Assembly: GCF_002162375.1 (NCBI RefSeq)
Contig: NZ_CP021425.1
Location: forward strand, 2,748,501 to 2,812,500
Reading direction: 5' to 3'
Length of the DNA: 64,000 nucleotides
Source: Oleiphilus messinensis
GTDB lineage: Bacteria > Pseudomonadota > Gammaproteobacteria > Pseudomonadales > Oleiphilaceae
Position numbers and translations under genes: made by a program. The notes under the pieces were generated by a model that was not told the origin of the DNA, did no database searches, and was given only the letters and a program-made list of their open reading frames with translations. Of the stretch, positions 54,526-64,000 are shown one piece after another (within the stretch, counting starts at the first letter, position 1; each line of letters begins with the position of its first letter).

Positions 54526-54792
54526 TTCGAAAATGCCTTGATATCCGTACAACCTGAATATTTAGGCGTATTTCGTAATTATTTTGCAAAAAAACAACAG
54601 ACTACGAGAAGGTTTGGGCTAAACTGAAATATGAGTGTATCGATGGTACATTTACGCTCGATTCCTGTAAGCTTTTTGTGAGGCCGGTGATCAAATTGGT
54701 TAAGTCCGCTTTGGAATATCCCGCAACGATCTTCGTTAGCCTGTGAATGATTCTTGTGAATTGATGGACACGATATAACGCATTAATACCAT

Positions 54793-55482
54793 ATGAAAGT
54801 TAAATATATATTTAAATTCGATAGTGGGTCAGATCTCACTTATGATGTTGATCCGGATCGAGCAGATTTGGAAGATGAGGAGAGTGTCAGTGCGGCACCA
54901 GAGTGGGCACTTCTATCTCACTGCCAATGTTCCAACTGCCCGATGAAAGCATCCGAAGTAAAGTACTGTCCTGCTGCACTGGATATCAAGCAGGTTGTTG
55001 AAGATTTTCGTTCGCAACCTGCATTTCAGAAAGTGGATGTCAGTGTGGTTGTAGCTGAGCGATCTTATCAGAAGCGTACAGGGATAGAAGAGGGATTGAG
55101 ATCCCTGCTCGGGTTGATTCTGGCAACCAGTCGCTGTCCGATACTTTCTCAGCTGAAGCCGATGGCTGTGCACCATATGCCTTTTTCGTCGAATGATGAA
55201 TTTATTCTTCGCTCGGTCTCGATCTATTTGCTTCAGCAGTATTTCAATCACAGAGCTGGGGATGCGCCGCCTGATTGGGAGCTTAAGGGGTTGGTCGAGC
55301 GAAATAAACAGCTTCAACTGGTTAATCAGGCGCTCTGGCAGCGTATCCACACTGCCTGTGAGAGTGATTCAAACCTGAAAGCACTTCTGAGTTTCTTTTC
55401 AATGTCTTCCAGTGTGAGTTTCTCGCTCGAATCGCAATTGCAGAAGCTCAGAAATGCCCTGGAGGGGGAGCAGTCTAATTAG
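54793..55482 (+). CDS. Conserved protein of unknown function with a cysteine cluster
   Basis: I do not assign a function. The 229-residue protein has an N-terminal domain with beta-rich sequence (YIFKFDSGSDLTYDVD) and the cysteine cluster LLSHCQCSNCPMKASEVKYC near residues 41-60, resembling a zinc or Fe-S site (C-x-C-x2-C then C). A hydrophobic helical region follows (GLRSLLGLILATSRCPI). Related proteins in marine gammaproteobacteria carry the same opening and cysteines (the DUF6901-type family, from memory). It starts after 267 bp of gene-free DNA; the next gene converges. Confidence 0.65.
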   Translation: MKVKYIFKFDSGSDLTYDVDPDRADLEDEESVSAAPEWALLSHCQCSNCPMKASEVKYCPAALDIKQVVEDFRSQPAFQKVDVSVVVAERSYQKRTGIEEGLRSLLGLILATSRCPILSQLKPMAVHHMPFSSNDEFILRSVSIYLLQQYFNHRAGDAPPDWELKGLVERNKQLQLVNQALWQRIHTACESDSNLKALLSFFSMSSSVSFSLESQLQKLRNALEGEQSN

Positions 55483-55495
55483 TGCTACTGAATTA

Positions 55496-55936
55496 TTAGT
55501 GCTCCTGAATTCTGACAGCCAATATGTCACATTTTGCTCCGTGCAATACACCGTTAGCTGTCGACCCAAGTAGTAGGCTCAGGCCATGTCTGCCGTGGCT
55601 ACCTACTACCACCAAATCAATATTGTGTTCATCTGCAAATCGGTGAATTTCGGTTTCCGGTCTGCCCAACGCAACATGAAGGCAGTCGTTGCTGATTCCG
55701 TAGCGTTCACCGAGAGCTTTCATTTGCGATTCTGCATGCTCAGTTAATTGATTTTGCACTTCTGTTAAATCCATCGGAATGTCGCCACCATAGGCGTAAC
55801 CCAGCGGTTCCAACGTGTGTAACAGTTGTAGTGAAGTGTTTTCACAATTGCTCTGAATCTGCTTTGCTTTCGCGATTACTTGTTCGGACTCCGCTGATAA
55901 ATCGACTGCAGCCAATATTCGTTTATAACCAGTCAC
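55496..55936 (-). CDS. Universal stress protein UspA family
   Basis: The 146-residue protein has the USP fold, with ILAAVDLSAESEQVI at the start and the ATP-type loop VVVGSHGRHGLSLLLGSTAN (G-x2-G-x9-G-S/T pattern, about residues 111-130) near the end. Members bind ATP or dimerise and are induced under starvation and stress. No regulator or partner gene is adjacent; it converges with the cysteine-cluster gene. Confidence 0.9.
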   Translation of the reverse strand: MTGYKRILAAVDLSAESEQVIAKAKQIQSNCENTSLQLLHTLEPLGYAYGGDIPMDLTEVQNQLTEHAESQMKALGERYGISNDCLHVALGRPETEIHRFADEHNIDLVVVGSHGRHGLSLLLGSTANGVLHGAKCDILAVRIQEH

Positions 55937-56046
55937 TCATGTTTCTCCTGCGGTACAGTTACGGTTTGTCATATTGTTAGGTTCTATCTTAAATATAGTT
56001 TATAGTGCCGACAATAAAATTTTAGGGCCAAATAAAGGTGGGTTGT

Positions 56047-56556
56047 GTGATTGAAATCATTATCTTTTTTGTAGTGATAGCGTTTATGGGGTCTGCGTTC
56101 TGGATATTGCCGTCACCTAAAGAGCGCCGTTTAATGGCGCTACGGAACCGGGCGCTTGTTGATGGCTTTTCAGTCCGGTTCACGGATATCGAAACGAAAA
56201 GGCAGGATCAGGATGGTGACTGGTATGAAATTAATCTGATCTGTTACGCATCAAACCCCGCCCGACATAAGCCTGTATCCAATAAAAACTTTGAGTGTTT
56301 CATTCTCGATAAATCATCTGGAGAAACCGGAGATGAAAAGCTCTGGGTGGTTGAGAAAAACTTCAATATTGAAGCCAAAAAACAGGAGCAGCTGATAATT
56401 GATGTGCAGAATTGTCCTGCCTTGATCAAAGGATTGGGGTTTACAGGGAGTTCGGTGCGCTTTTATTGGCTTGAAGACACTCAGGACTTGGCTAAGCTTG
56501 CTGAACTTGAGCAATTTGCGCTCAGTATCTGGAAAAATAACTTCAGCACCCTGTGA
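56047..56556 (+). CDS. Membrane-anchored protein of unknown function
   Basis: The protein has one N-terminal membrane helix (IEIIIFFVVIAFMGSAFWIL) and a soluble domain of about 140 residues with no known family (WYEINLICYASNPARHKP, LWVVEKNFNIEAKKQEQL). The start is uncertain: GTG 56047 has AGGTGG at a suitable distance before it; a GTG nine bases earlier would add three residues. A type II (N-in) topology is likely since basic residues follow the helix on the inside only weakly. It is divergent from the universal stress gene and the next gene converges. Confidence 0.6.
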   Translation: MIEIIIFFVVIAFMGSAFWILPSPKERRLMALRNRALVDGFSVRFTDIETKRQDQDGDWYEINLICYASNPARHKPVSNKNFECFILDKSSGETGDEKLWVVEKNFNIEAKKQEQLIIDVQNCPALIKGLGFTGSSVRFYWLEDTQDLAKLAELEQFALSIWKNNFSTL

Positions 56557-56588
56557 TTGTCACGGGGTGCCGAGTGTTTTGATCGCGC

Positions 56589-57407
56589 TCAAAGTTGTTC
56601 GCTTAATTCGCGTAAGCTCTCAATCATTCGGATCGAGTAGAGATTTACGACATAGTTGACGTTATTGTCGTTGTAGTTAACGTAAGAGTTCCGAATGAAT
56701 TTCCACTTTGTTTGAGCGCCATTCAGTGTTTTTTTCGCTTCGGGCTCTGACACGCTTTTGTCGAGTGAAGTCAGCACAGAGTCAACGTCGAGTGCAAGCT
56801 GGTCCAGTGTTTTGTCCGTTTCGCTGCCTTGAAAGGTTTGTGCAACACTTGAGGAGCTGCGAGCGGAATACTTGGTCATCATTTGTGCAACCAAGAGCGC
56901 CAGGTCTCTCGACTTTTGTTGTGGCGTGCTCTTCAAGGGGGGCGCATCGATATAAATCTTCTCCTGTACCAGTGCAAGTTTTTCGGTAATATCCTTGTTC
57001 TGGCGGGCAAGGTCATCGGACAAACGTAAGTCTGGATATCCTTCGTCTTTGACAAACTTAATATTGGTGTTGAGCAACTCTTTAAGTGTCTGTAATTCGT
57101 CTAAAATGGTTTCGACGTCACTTTGATAAACTTCTTTGCTGCTATTGTCTTCCAGTGCCTGCGTTGCTTCATTGACCCCGTTTAAAGAGTCCACGATGTC
57201 TTGTAGCAGGCTCTTGTCGCCGCTATTTGCGCTGTAGTTATAGTATGCATTGACGGCAAGGTAGGAGTGGACACTAATGCCATTAATGTCTTTCAACAGT
57301 GAATTAAGTTCTTCGTTGGCGCGCGCTTGCAGTGCTGCTGTGAGAAAAAATATCGTGCAAAATATAGAAGCTGTACTTAACTTAATTCGTCGAGCAAAAA
57401 GCCTCAT
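56589..57407 (-). CDS. Exported helical protein of unknown function
   Basis: The 272-residue protein has a signal peptide (FARRIKLSTASIFCTIFFLT, cleaved probably after QARA) and a mature part made of long amphipathic helices with many Leu/Asp/Asn residues and a heptad pattern (residues 85-160). The C-terminal segment WKFIRNSYVNYNDNNVNYVV is rich in Asn and Tyr. I do not know the family. It stands alone between the converging gene at 56.5 kb and a gene-free stretch before fadB. Confidence 0.6.
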   Translation of the reverse strand: MRLFARRIKLSTASIFCTIFFLTAALQARANEELNSLLKDINGISVHSYLAVNAYYNYSANSGDKSLLQDIVDSLNGVNEATQALEDNSSKEVYQSDVETILDELQTLKELLNTNIKFVKDEGYPDLRLSDDLARQNKDITEKLALVQEKIYIDAPPLKSTPQQKSRDLALLVAQMMTKYSARSSSSVAQTFQGSETDKTLDQLALDVDSVLTSLDKSVSEPEAKKTLNGAQTKWKFIRNSYVNYNDNNVNYVVNLYSIRMIESLRELSEQL

Positions 57408-58002
57408 TTAAACTCTCCGTCTTTATTTTTATTGGTGATATTCGTTATTTGTGCTTCAAATCCGCCGGTATTCTAACCATTTAAAGCGCATCTTGTTAAG
57501 TGTAGTTTTTTGTTTTTTATTTACAACCAGTTAGGTAAAAGGGGTGAACGAAGGGTTTAAGCGGTTCTGATTTGTCCTGGGGGGGAGTGAATGAAAAGGT
57601 GTTTTGGTTGGAGGTGCTGAGTTGCTCTTCAATCTGGTGCAAACGTACAAAATCAAGGGTGCACCAATTATGTGCTTGCTTTCCATTTGTGTTTACAAAT
57701 TGAGCTTGGTTCAAAAAATATACAAATTTGTTATTAAATGAGATCTTTCGAAATAAGATGTTGATAATAAAGTAGAATCTAAGATCGATGGCACTCTCTG
57801 GTGCTTGAGGATAGAAAAAAAATCTGATTTTCAGAAAGGAAATAATTGACAAATGAGCGATTTTTTTTCATGGTTTGCACTCCCAATTCAAACGCCTGTA
57901 TGAATTTTGGTGCAGGGGGCGATTGGCGGACACTATAAACTAATGCTGAATCGGTATATTTTGGCGCCGTTCAGTTACTAAATAACGCTTGGAGAACAGT
58001 GG
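57408..58002. other. Gene-free 595-bp stretch upstream of fadB
   Basis: No credible gene. It contains the promoters of the exported helical protein (minus) and fadBA (plus). The fadBA side has a 6-bp inverted repeat AATTCA/TGAATT (57885-57906, 10-bp gap) and a -10-like TATAAA at 57934-57939; neither is a match to a named fatty-acid regulator site. Confidence 0.5.
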
Positions 58003-60150
58003 ATGATTTACGAAGGTAAAGCCATCACGGTCAAAGAAATCGAAGGTGGAATCGCGCAACTTAACTTCGATTTAGAGGGCGAATCAGTCAATAAATTTAA
58101 CCGACTCACGATCGAAGAGTTGGGTGCTGCGACTGATGCATTGAAAGCCGCAAAAGGTATTAATGGCTTGGTTGTCACCAGTACCAAAGATTGTTTCATC
58201 GTCGGTGCGGATATTACGGAATTTACAGAATTGTTTGCCGGTCCAGAAGAAGAGCTGGTTGCAAATAATCTGGCGGCTAACAAGATCTTTAGCGAAATTG
58301 AAGATCTGCCTTTCCCAACTGTAACTGCTATCAACGGTATCGCATTGGGCGGTGGCTTTGAAATGTGTTTGTCCACTGATTACCGTGTCATGTCCACTGA
58401 AGCGAAAGTGGGTCTGCCAGAAGTTAAGTTGGGTATTTTCCCTGGCTTCGGTGGAACGGTTCGTTTACCTCGTCTGATCGGTGCTGACAATGCAATCGAA
58501 TGGATTTGCATGGGCAAAGAGTACAAGCCAGCAGAAGCGTTGAAATTTGGCGCAGTTGATGCTGTTGTCGGTGCAGACCAATTGGTTCCTGCAGCGCTGG
58601 CTTTGTTGGCTCAGTGTAATGAAGGTAAAGTCGACTACAAAGCTCGTCGCGAAGAAAAAACCAGCAAGTTGAAACTGAACGCGATGGAAAGCATGATGAC
58701 CTTCGAAACTGCAAAAGGTTTCGTAGCAGGTCAGGCGGGTAAAAACTACCCATCTCCAGTAGAGTCTATCAAAGTGATGCAAAAGCACGCTGGCATGGCT
58801 CGAGACAAAGCGCTGGAAGTTGAAGCGAAAGGATTTGCCAAAATGGCAAAAACCAGCGTTTCTCAATCTTTGGTTGGTCTGTTCCTTAATGACCAGGAAC
58901 TGAAGAAAAAAGCGAAAGACATGGAATCCTCCGCAGGTGAAGTTAAGCTTGCTGCGGTATTGGGTGCGGGTATCATGGGTGGTGGTGTTGCTTACCAGTC
59001 CGCGCTTAAAGGTACGCCAATTCTGATGAAAGATATCGCGCCTGCCGGTATCGAGCTGGGCCTGTCTGAAGCCAAGAAGCTTCTGACCAAGCGCGTTGAA
59101 AGGAAAAAAATGACGGCTGCCAAAATGGCAGATGTTCTGAACAGCATCACACCTACATTGAACTACGGTGATTTCAAAGGCGTTGATCTGGTCGTTGAAG
59201 CGGTTGTTGAGAATCCTAAAGTCAAGGATATCGTGCTGCGTGAAGTTGAAGATCAAGTACGCGAAGATACGATCGTTACTACTAATACCTCAACAATCTC
59301 CGTTAATTTGCTGGCCAAAAACCTCAAGCGTCCAGAGAATTTCTGTGGTATGCACTTCTTCAACCCTGTGCACATGATGCCATTGGTTGAAGTTATCCGC
59401 GGTGAAAAGTCCAGCGAAAAAGCGATTGCAACTACAGTGGCCTACGCTAAAGCGATGGGTAAAACCCCTGTTGTTGTAAATGACTGCCCTGGCTTCTTGG
59501 TTAACCGCATTCTGTTTCCTTATTTTGGTGGCTTTATTGGTCTGGTTCGTGACGGCGCTGACTTCCAGAAAGTTGATAAAGTGATGGAGCGCTTTGGCTG
59601 GCCTATGGGGCCTGCGTATCTGCTGGATGTCGTTGGTATGGATACGGCCAAGCACGCGGGTGAAGTTATGGCAGAAGGTTTCCCTGATCGCATGAAACAT
59701 GAGGGTACCACTGCAATCGACATCATGTTTGATGCTGAGCGCTACGGCCAGAAGAATGATAAAGGGTTCTATATTTACGAGTTGGATCGTAAAGGCAAGC
59801 AGAAGAAGGTTTCTGATGCGTCCGTATACGAAATGCTGAAGCCTGCAGTCGAAGGCAGCAATGAGTTTACTGATGAAGAAATAATCGAGCGAATGATGGT
59901 GCCGCTGTGCATTGAGACTGCTCGTTGCCTGGAAGATGGCATTGTTGAAACACCTGCAGAAGCAGATATGGGTCTTGTTTTCGGTATTGGTTTCCCTCCA
60001 TTCCGAGGTGGTGCACTGCGCTACATCGACTCAATCGGCATGGAAGAGTTCTGCAAAATTGCAGACAAATATGCTGATTTAGGGCCTCTCTACCACCCAA
60101 CAGAAGGTATGAGAGAAATGGCTAAAGCTGGCAAGAAGTACTTTGGCTAA
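58003..60150 (+). CDS. fadB: Fatty acid oxidation complex alpha subunit FadB
   Basis: FadB combines enoyl-CoA hydratase, isomerase and 3-hydroxyacyl-CoA dehydrogenase. The 715-residue protein has the crotonase domain ([20 protein letters not shown], residues 105-124; [20 protein letters not shown], 139-158), the NAD-binding [14 protein letters not shown] near residue 322, and the dehydrogenase C-terminal domain with [12 protein letters not shown]. The length and order match the Pseudomonas family. fadA follows 31 bp later. This intact pair may cover for the IS-interrupted copy at 4.7-8.4 kb. Confidence 0.97.
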   Translation: MIYEGKAITVKEIEGGIAQLNFDLEGESVNKFNRLTIEELGAATDALKAAKGINGLVVTSTKDCFIVGADITEFTELFAGPEEELVANNLAANKIFSEIEDLPFPTVTAINGIALGGGFEMCLSTDYRVMSTEAKVGLPEVKLGIFPGFGGTVRLPRLIGADNAIEWICMGKEYKPAEALKFGAVDAVVGADQLVPAALALLAQCNEGKVDYKARREEKTSKLKLNAMESMMTFETAKGFVAGQAGKNYPSPVESIKVMQKHAGMARDKALEVEAKGFAKMAKTSVSQSLVGLFLNDQELKKKAKDMESSAGEVKLAAVLGAGIMGGGVAYQSALKGTPILMKDIAPAGIELGLSEAKKLLTKRVERKKMTAAKMADVLNSITPTLNYGDFKGVDLVVEAVVENPKVKDIVLREVEDQVREDTIVTTNTSTISVNLLAKNLKRPENFCGMHFFNPVHMMPLVEVIRGEKSSEKAIATTVAYAKAMGKTPVVVNDCPGFLVNRILFPYFGGFIGLVRDGADFQKVDKVMERFGWPMGPAYLLDVVGMDTAKHAGEVMAEGFPDRMKHEGTTAIDIMFDAERYGQKNDKGFYIYELDRKGKQKKVSDASVYEMLKPAVEGSNEFTDEEIIERMMVPLCIETARCLEDGIVETPAEADMGLVFGIGFPPFRGGALRYIDSIGMEEFCKIADKYADLGPLYHPTEGMREMAKAGKKYFG

Positions 60151-60157
60151 TTGCTGA

Positions 60158-61357
<1,200 letters not shown>

Positions 61358-61372
61358 GCTCGCAGCTTGAAT

Positions 61373-61401
61373 AAAAAGGTCGCTTAGGCGGCCTTTTTTT
61401 T
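61373..61401 (+). terminator. Terminator of fadBA
   Basis: The stem AAGGTCGC/GCGGCCTT with one T-G pair around TTAG is followed by TTTTTTTT, 17 bp after fadA. Confidence 0.85.
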
Positions 61402-61629
61402 ACAAAAAATTCGACATTTTTAATTCGATCGAGTCCCTCTGGTAGTATTTCTGCTTTGTTATTCCTGCTGGCTTTTATTAAGAAAATATTGAGCCCTCAA
61501 AGGCTTCTACGACTAATGTCTAGCGCCTTGTCATGTAACTTTGATTCATGAGACCACCAATCGTCACATCTCTGGTACAGACTTCCTGTTCTAATTTTTT
61601 CACCGTAAAAACTATTTAGGGAGTATCTT

Positions 61630-63600
61630 GTGAAATTTGGAAGTATTGGGAAGGTTTCTCTACTTGCTATGGCTGTCGCGTTGGCTGCGTGTGACTCAGA
61701 TGATGATAATTCAGTGCCTGAGGGAACTGAAATGGAGGTTCGGTTGATGGAGTCCACCGATATCCACATGTACCTGATGAATTACAATTATTTTACGGGT
61801 AAAGATGATAATAACATTGGTTTGGTTAAAGTTGCTTCATTAATCGCTGATGCACGTAATGAGAGTGAAAACACAGTTCTGGTTGATAATGGTGATCTGA
61901 TTCAGGGGAGTCCTATGGGGGACTATATGAATCGAAAAGGGTTGCAGGATGGTGAGATTCATCCCGTCTACAAGGCGATGAATTTGATGAGCTACGATGT
62001 GGGTAACATCGGTAACCATGAGTTCAATTACGGTCTCGAGTTCTTGCAAGAATCTATTGATGATGCTGGCTTTCCCTACATCAGTGCGAATGTATTCCGG
62101 GATGATGGTGATAACAATCCAGATAATGATCAGCCCGTTTTTGAGCCTTATCATATTGTGGATAAGCAATTCAAAGACAAGTCAGGTGTTGTCCGGAAAC
62201 TTAAAGTGGGCTTCATTGGTTTTGTGCCACCGCAAATCATGCAATGGGATAAGTCCAATCTCGATGGTAAGGTCATCGCGAAAGATATTGTTGAGATGGC
62301 TGAGCGTTATGTCCCTGAAATGAAGCGTAAGGGGGCCGACTTGATCGTAGCGATACCGCACTCAGGTTTAATGATTGGCGAGCGTCAGCAACTGGAGGAA
62401 AACGCTACCTATCATTTGGCGTCCGTAGCTGGTATCGATGCAATTATGTTTGGTCATGCGCATCAAAACTTTCCTGGTGGAGCAAGTTATGATGGCTATG
62501 AAGGGCAAGGTGTAGATAATGTGAATGGAACCATCAATGGTGTGCCCGCTGTGATGCCGGGATTCTGGGGAAACCATCTTGGTATTATTGATTTGGACTT
62601 ATCCTTTACTGATGGTAGTTGGGCTGTTAAGGGCAGCTCCGTGGAGTTAAGGCAGTCTGCAGATGTTAATCCAGAGCAAGCGATTGTTGATGCTGTTTCG
62701 GAAGAGCATGAAGCGACCTCAGCCTGGGTTAGTGAGCCGTTCGCGAAAATATCTGCTGAAGTTAATAGTTACTTTGCATTAGTTCAGGATGATCCGTCTA
62801 TCCAGATCGTGAGTGATGCCCAGATTGACTACGGTGTGTCTATCGTCCAAGGTACAGAACTGGAAGGATTGCCGGTTCTTTCTGCTGCAGCGCCTTTTCG
62901 GGCGGGTCGACAAGGGGCTGATGACTATACTTTCGTACCAGCGGGAGATGTTGCCTACAGGAATGTAGCGGATTTGTATATCTATCCCAATACCGTGAAA
63001 GTGCTGATGCTTTCCGGGGCAGAAGTCAAAGAATGGTTGGAAATGTCAGCTGGCCAGTTTAATCAAATAGATCCTCAGGCTACCACTCCTCAGGCGTTAA
63101 TCAACACGGCATTTCCATCTTACAATTTTGACGTTATAGATGGCGTCACTTACCAGATTGATGTTTCCCAGCCTGCAAAATACAACACAGATGGAACAAT
63201 TGCGAATCAGGGTGCATCAAGAATTGTCAATCTGAATTACGCGGGACAGCCTGTGGTCGCGGATCAGCAATTCCTGGTGGTGACGAATAATTATCGGGCA
63301 AGTGGTGGCGGTAGATTCCCAAATGTAGATAGCAGTCGTATTGTTGTAGATTCGCCGGATGAGAACCGACAAGTATTGGCGAATTATATCGCCAAGCAGG
63401 CGGAGCAAAACCCGGATACAGGATTTGACCCTTCGTCTGATAATAACTGGGGTTTTTTGCCAATCAATGATTCAGTGAAGGTTCTTTTTACGAGTTCTAA
63501 TTCAGAGCAGGCACAGGCATTCGCGGTTAGTCTGCCAAAGGTGTTGTTAACTGATGTCGTAGAGGGTGGTTTCAGAACCTACGAGATCGACTTCAAATAA
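61630..63600 (+). CDS. Lipoprotein 5'-nucleotidase/2',3'-cyclic nucleotide phosphodiesterase (CpdB/UshA type)
   Basis: This 656-residue exported metallophosphoesterase hydrolyses nucleotides or cyclic nucleotides outside the inner membrane. The signal peptide ends in the lipobox ALAAC at C21, so it is a lipoprotein. The metal motifs are STDIHMYLMNYNYFT (D44, H46), VDNGDLIQGSPMGDYM, GNIGNHEFNYG and FGHAHQNFPGG. The C-terminal substrate domain starts near residue 365. The opening closely resembles CpdB (2',3'-cyclic 2'-phosphodiesterase). It starts at GTG 61630 after GGGAG. A strong terminator follows. Confidence 0.9.
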   Translation: MKFGSIGKVSLLAMAVALAACDSDDDNSVPEGTEMEVRLMESTDIHMYLMNYNYFTGKDDNNIGLVKVASLIADARNESENTVLVDNGDLIQGSPMGDYMNRKGLQDGEIHPVYKAMNLMSYDVGNIGNHEFNYGLEFLQESIDDAGFPYISANVFRDDGDNNPDNDQPVFEPYHIVDKQFKDKSGVVRKLKVGFIGFVPPQIMQWDKSNLDGKVIAKDIVEMAERYVPEMKRKGADLIVAIPHSGLMIGERQQLEENATYHLASVAGIDAIMFGHAHQNFPGGASYDGYEGQGVDNVNGTINGVPAVMPGFWGNHLGIIDLDLSFTDGSWAVKGSSVELRQSADVNPEQAIVDAVSEEHEATSAWVSEPFAKISAEVNSYFALVQDDPSIQIVSDAQIDYGVSIVQGTELEGLPVLSAAAPFRAGRQGADDYTFVPAGDVAYRNVADLYIYPNTVKVLMLSGAEVKEWLEMSAGQFNQIDPQATTPQALINTAFPSYNFDVIDGVTYQIDVSQPAKYNTDGTIANQGASRIVNLNYAGQPVVADQQFLVVTNNYRASGGGRFPNVDSSRIVVDSPDENRQVLANYIAKQAEQNPDTGFDPSSDNNWGFLPINDSVKVLFTSSNSEQAQAFAVSLPKVLLTDVVEGGFRTYEIDFK

Positions 63601-63609
63601 CATTTTTGG

Positions 63610-63645
63610 GCTGCAGTGATTGTTGTATCGCTGCAGCTTTTTTTA
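63610..63645 (+). terminator. Terminator after the CpdB-like gene
   Basis: GCTGCAG (63610-63616) and CTGCAGC (63631-63637) form a 7-bp stem, followed directly by TTTTTTT. Confidence 0.8.
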
Positions 63646-63673
63646 TTAATTTTGAATTAATTTAAAAAAGGTG

Positions 63674-63701
63674 TTGACGGGAAGGAGAGGATCCTTATAA
63701 T
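63674..63701 (+). promoter_or_regulatory. rRNA operon promoter P1
   Basis: TTGACG (63674-63679) and TATAAT (63696-63701) are 16 bp apart, and GCGCATC follows the -10 box, the GC-rich discriminator typical of stringently controlled rRNA promoters. AT-rich DNA (63645-63668) lies upstream like an UP element. Confidence 0.8.
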
Positions 63702-63902
63702 GCGCATCTCCTTCAGACGGGACGGCCCAAAACGCGGCACGAAACGAACGAAGTGAAGCCAAGGCAACCTCAGAAATGACAGTGTCTGGCAAGATTTAAC
63801 CGGTTGATTTTAAATGCAATTTAACGAGATTTAGGTTGCAGATAAGATTTTCCGGGTCAACGCTTTCCTTCAAATCGCTCTCGAGCGAAGCGAAAAAAAG
63901 AG

Positions 63903-63930
63903 TTGACACAGAGGCAAGTATCTTTATAAT
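63903..63930 (+). promoter_or_regulatory. rRNA operon promoter P2
   Basis: TTGACA (63903-63908) and TATAAT (63925-63930) are 16 bp apart, followed by ACGCGCCTC. It lies 229 bp after P1 and 32 bp before the boxA-like sequence, the usual tandem P1-P2 layout of rRNA operons. Confidence 0.82.
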
Positions 63931-63961
63931 ACGCGCCTCGGTTGAGCGAGAGCTTAACCGG

Positions 63962-64000
63962 TTCTTTAACAAGATGCCAAGCAATGACATGTGGGTGCTG
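63962..64000 (+). promoter_or_regulatory. rRNA antitermination leader (boxA/boxC)
   Basis: TTCTTTAACAA (63962-63972) matches the boxA sequence that binds NusB-S10, and GACATGTGGGTGCTG at the right edge resembles the boxC region. The 16S rRNA gene should begin beyond the window. Confidence 0.8.

Noticed and set aside
58465..59256. 263-residue minus-strand frame inside fadB
   Set aside because: It is antisense to a well-conserved enzyme domain and has a composition rich in Phe/His/Arg typical of shadow frames.

Overview
The window looks like chromosomal DNA of a marine-type gammaproteobacterium of the Pseudomonadales/Oceanospirillales kind. The main evidence is the gene order queA-tgt-yajC-secD-secF / suhB-trmJ-cysE-iscR-iscS-ndk-rlmN-pilF-rodZ-ispG-hisS-yfgM-bamB-der, which is typical of that group, together with CheV, a fadBA pair of the Pseudomonas type and an Anr/FNR-type box. 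Gene density is high, GC content is moderate, and I see no prophage or CRISPR array. The assignment is an inference from gene order and protein resemblance; no database was searched.

Region 1 (1-15.7 kb) is an accessory fatty-acid or side-chain catabolism locus. On the plus strand lie the 3' part of a crotonase gene, a TetR regulator and an unknown gene. Facing them on the minus strand is a chain of genes: acyl-CoA dehydrogenase, molybdopterin oxidoreductase, thiolase, FadB/FadJ-like multifunctional enzyme, 7Fe ferredoxin, ferredoxin-NADP reductase and, set slightly apart, a nitroreductase. Two mobile elements have hit it. An IS4-type insertion sequence (5470-7012, 7-bp target duplication) splits the FadJ-like gene. 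An IS607/TnpB-type element (about 13714-15605) separates the first gene from what looks like its promoter and operator. The same 16-bp palindrome (TATAAC-N4-GTTATA) sits between the -35 and -10 boxes in front of the TetR gene and in front of this displaced operon, so TetR probably controls both. A PIN/ribbon-helix-helix toxin-antitoxin pair in reversed order and an AraC remnant lie between.

Region 2 (16.0-39.1 kb) is a housekeeping block: tRNA-Leu, queuosine synthesis, Sec accessory subunits, tRNA/rRNA modification, cysteine and Fe-S metabolism, isoprenoid precursor synthesis, histidyl-tRNA synthetase, outer-membrane assembly, ribosome assembly and Pta. Two departures stand out. SuhB has lost most of its metal-binding catalytic residues. 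The Fe-S operon goes straight from iscS to ndk, with no iscU, iscA, hscBA, fdx or iscX between them, and IscS lacks its usual C-terminal tail.

Region 3 (39.2-57.4 kb) carries signalling and small conserved genes: a GGDEF-EAL protein, an EAL-HDOD protein, a periplasmic two-gene unit, a DUF523 protein, SirB/CbiX, a second TetR, CheV, a small protein with a CheZ-like DxxxQ motif, the ABC-F protein Uup, a universal stress protein, and tRNA-Glu and tRNA-Gly. A ten-copy 9-bp tandem repeat follows tRNA-Gly. A 44-residue membrane protein at 41991-42125, placed under a perfect Anr/FNR box, is a good candidate for an overlooked gene, possibly a cbb3-oxidase accessory subunit.

Region 4 (57.4-64.0 kb) holds the intact fadB-fadA operon, which may compensate for the disrupted copy in region 1, a CpdB-like lipoprotein nucleotidase, and tandem rRNA promoters with a boxA leader. 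The ribosomal RNA operon itself begins just beyond the right edge.
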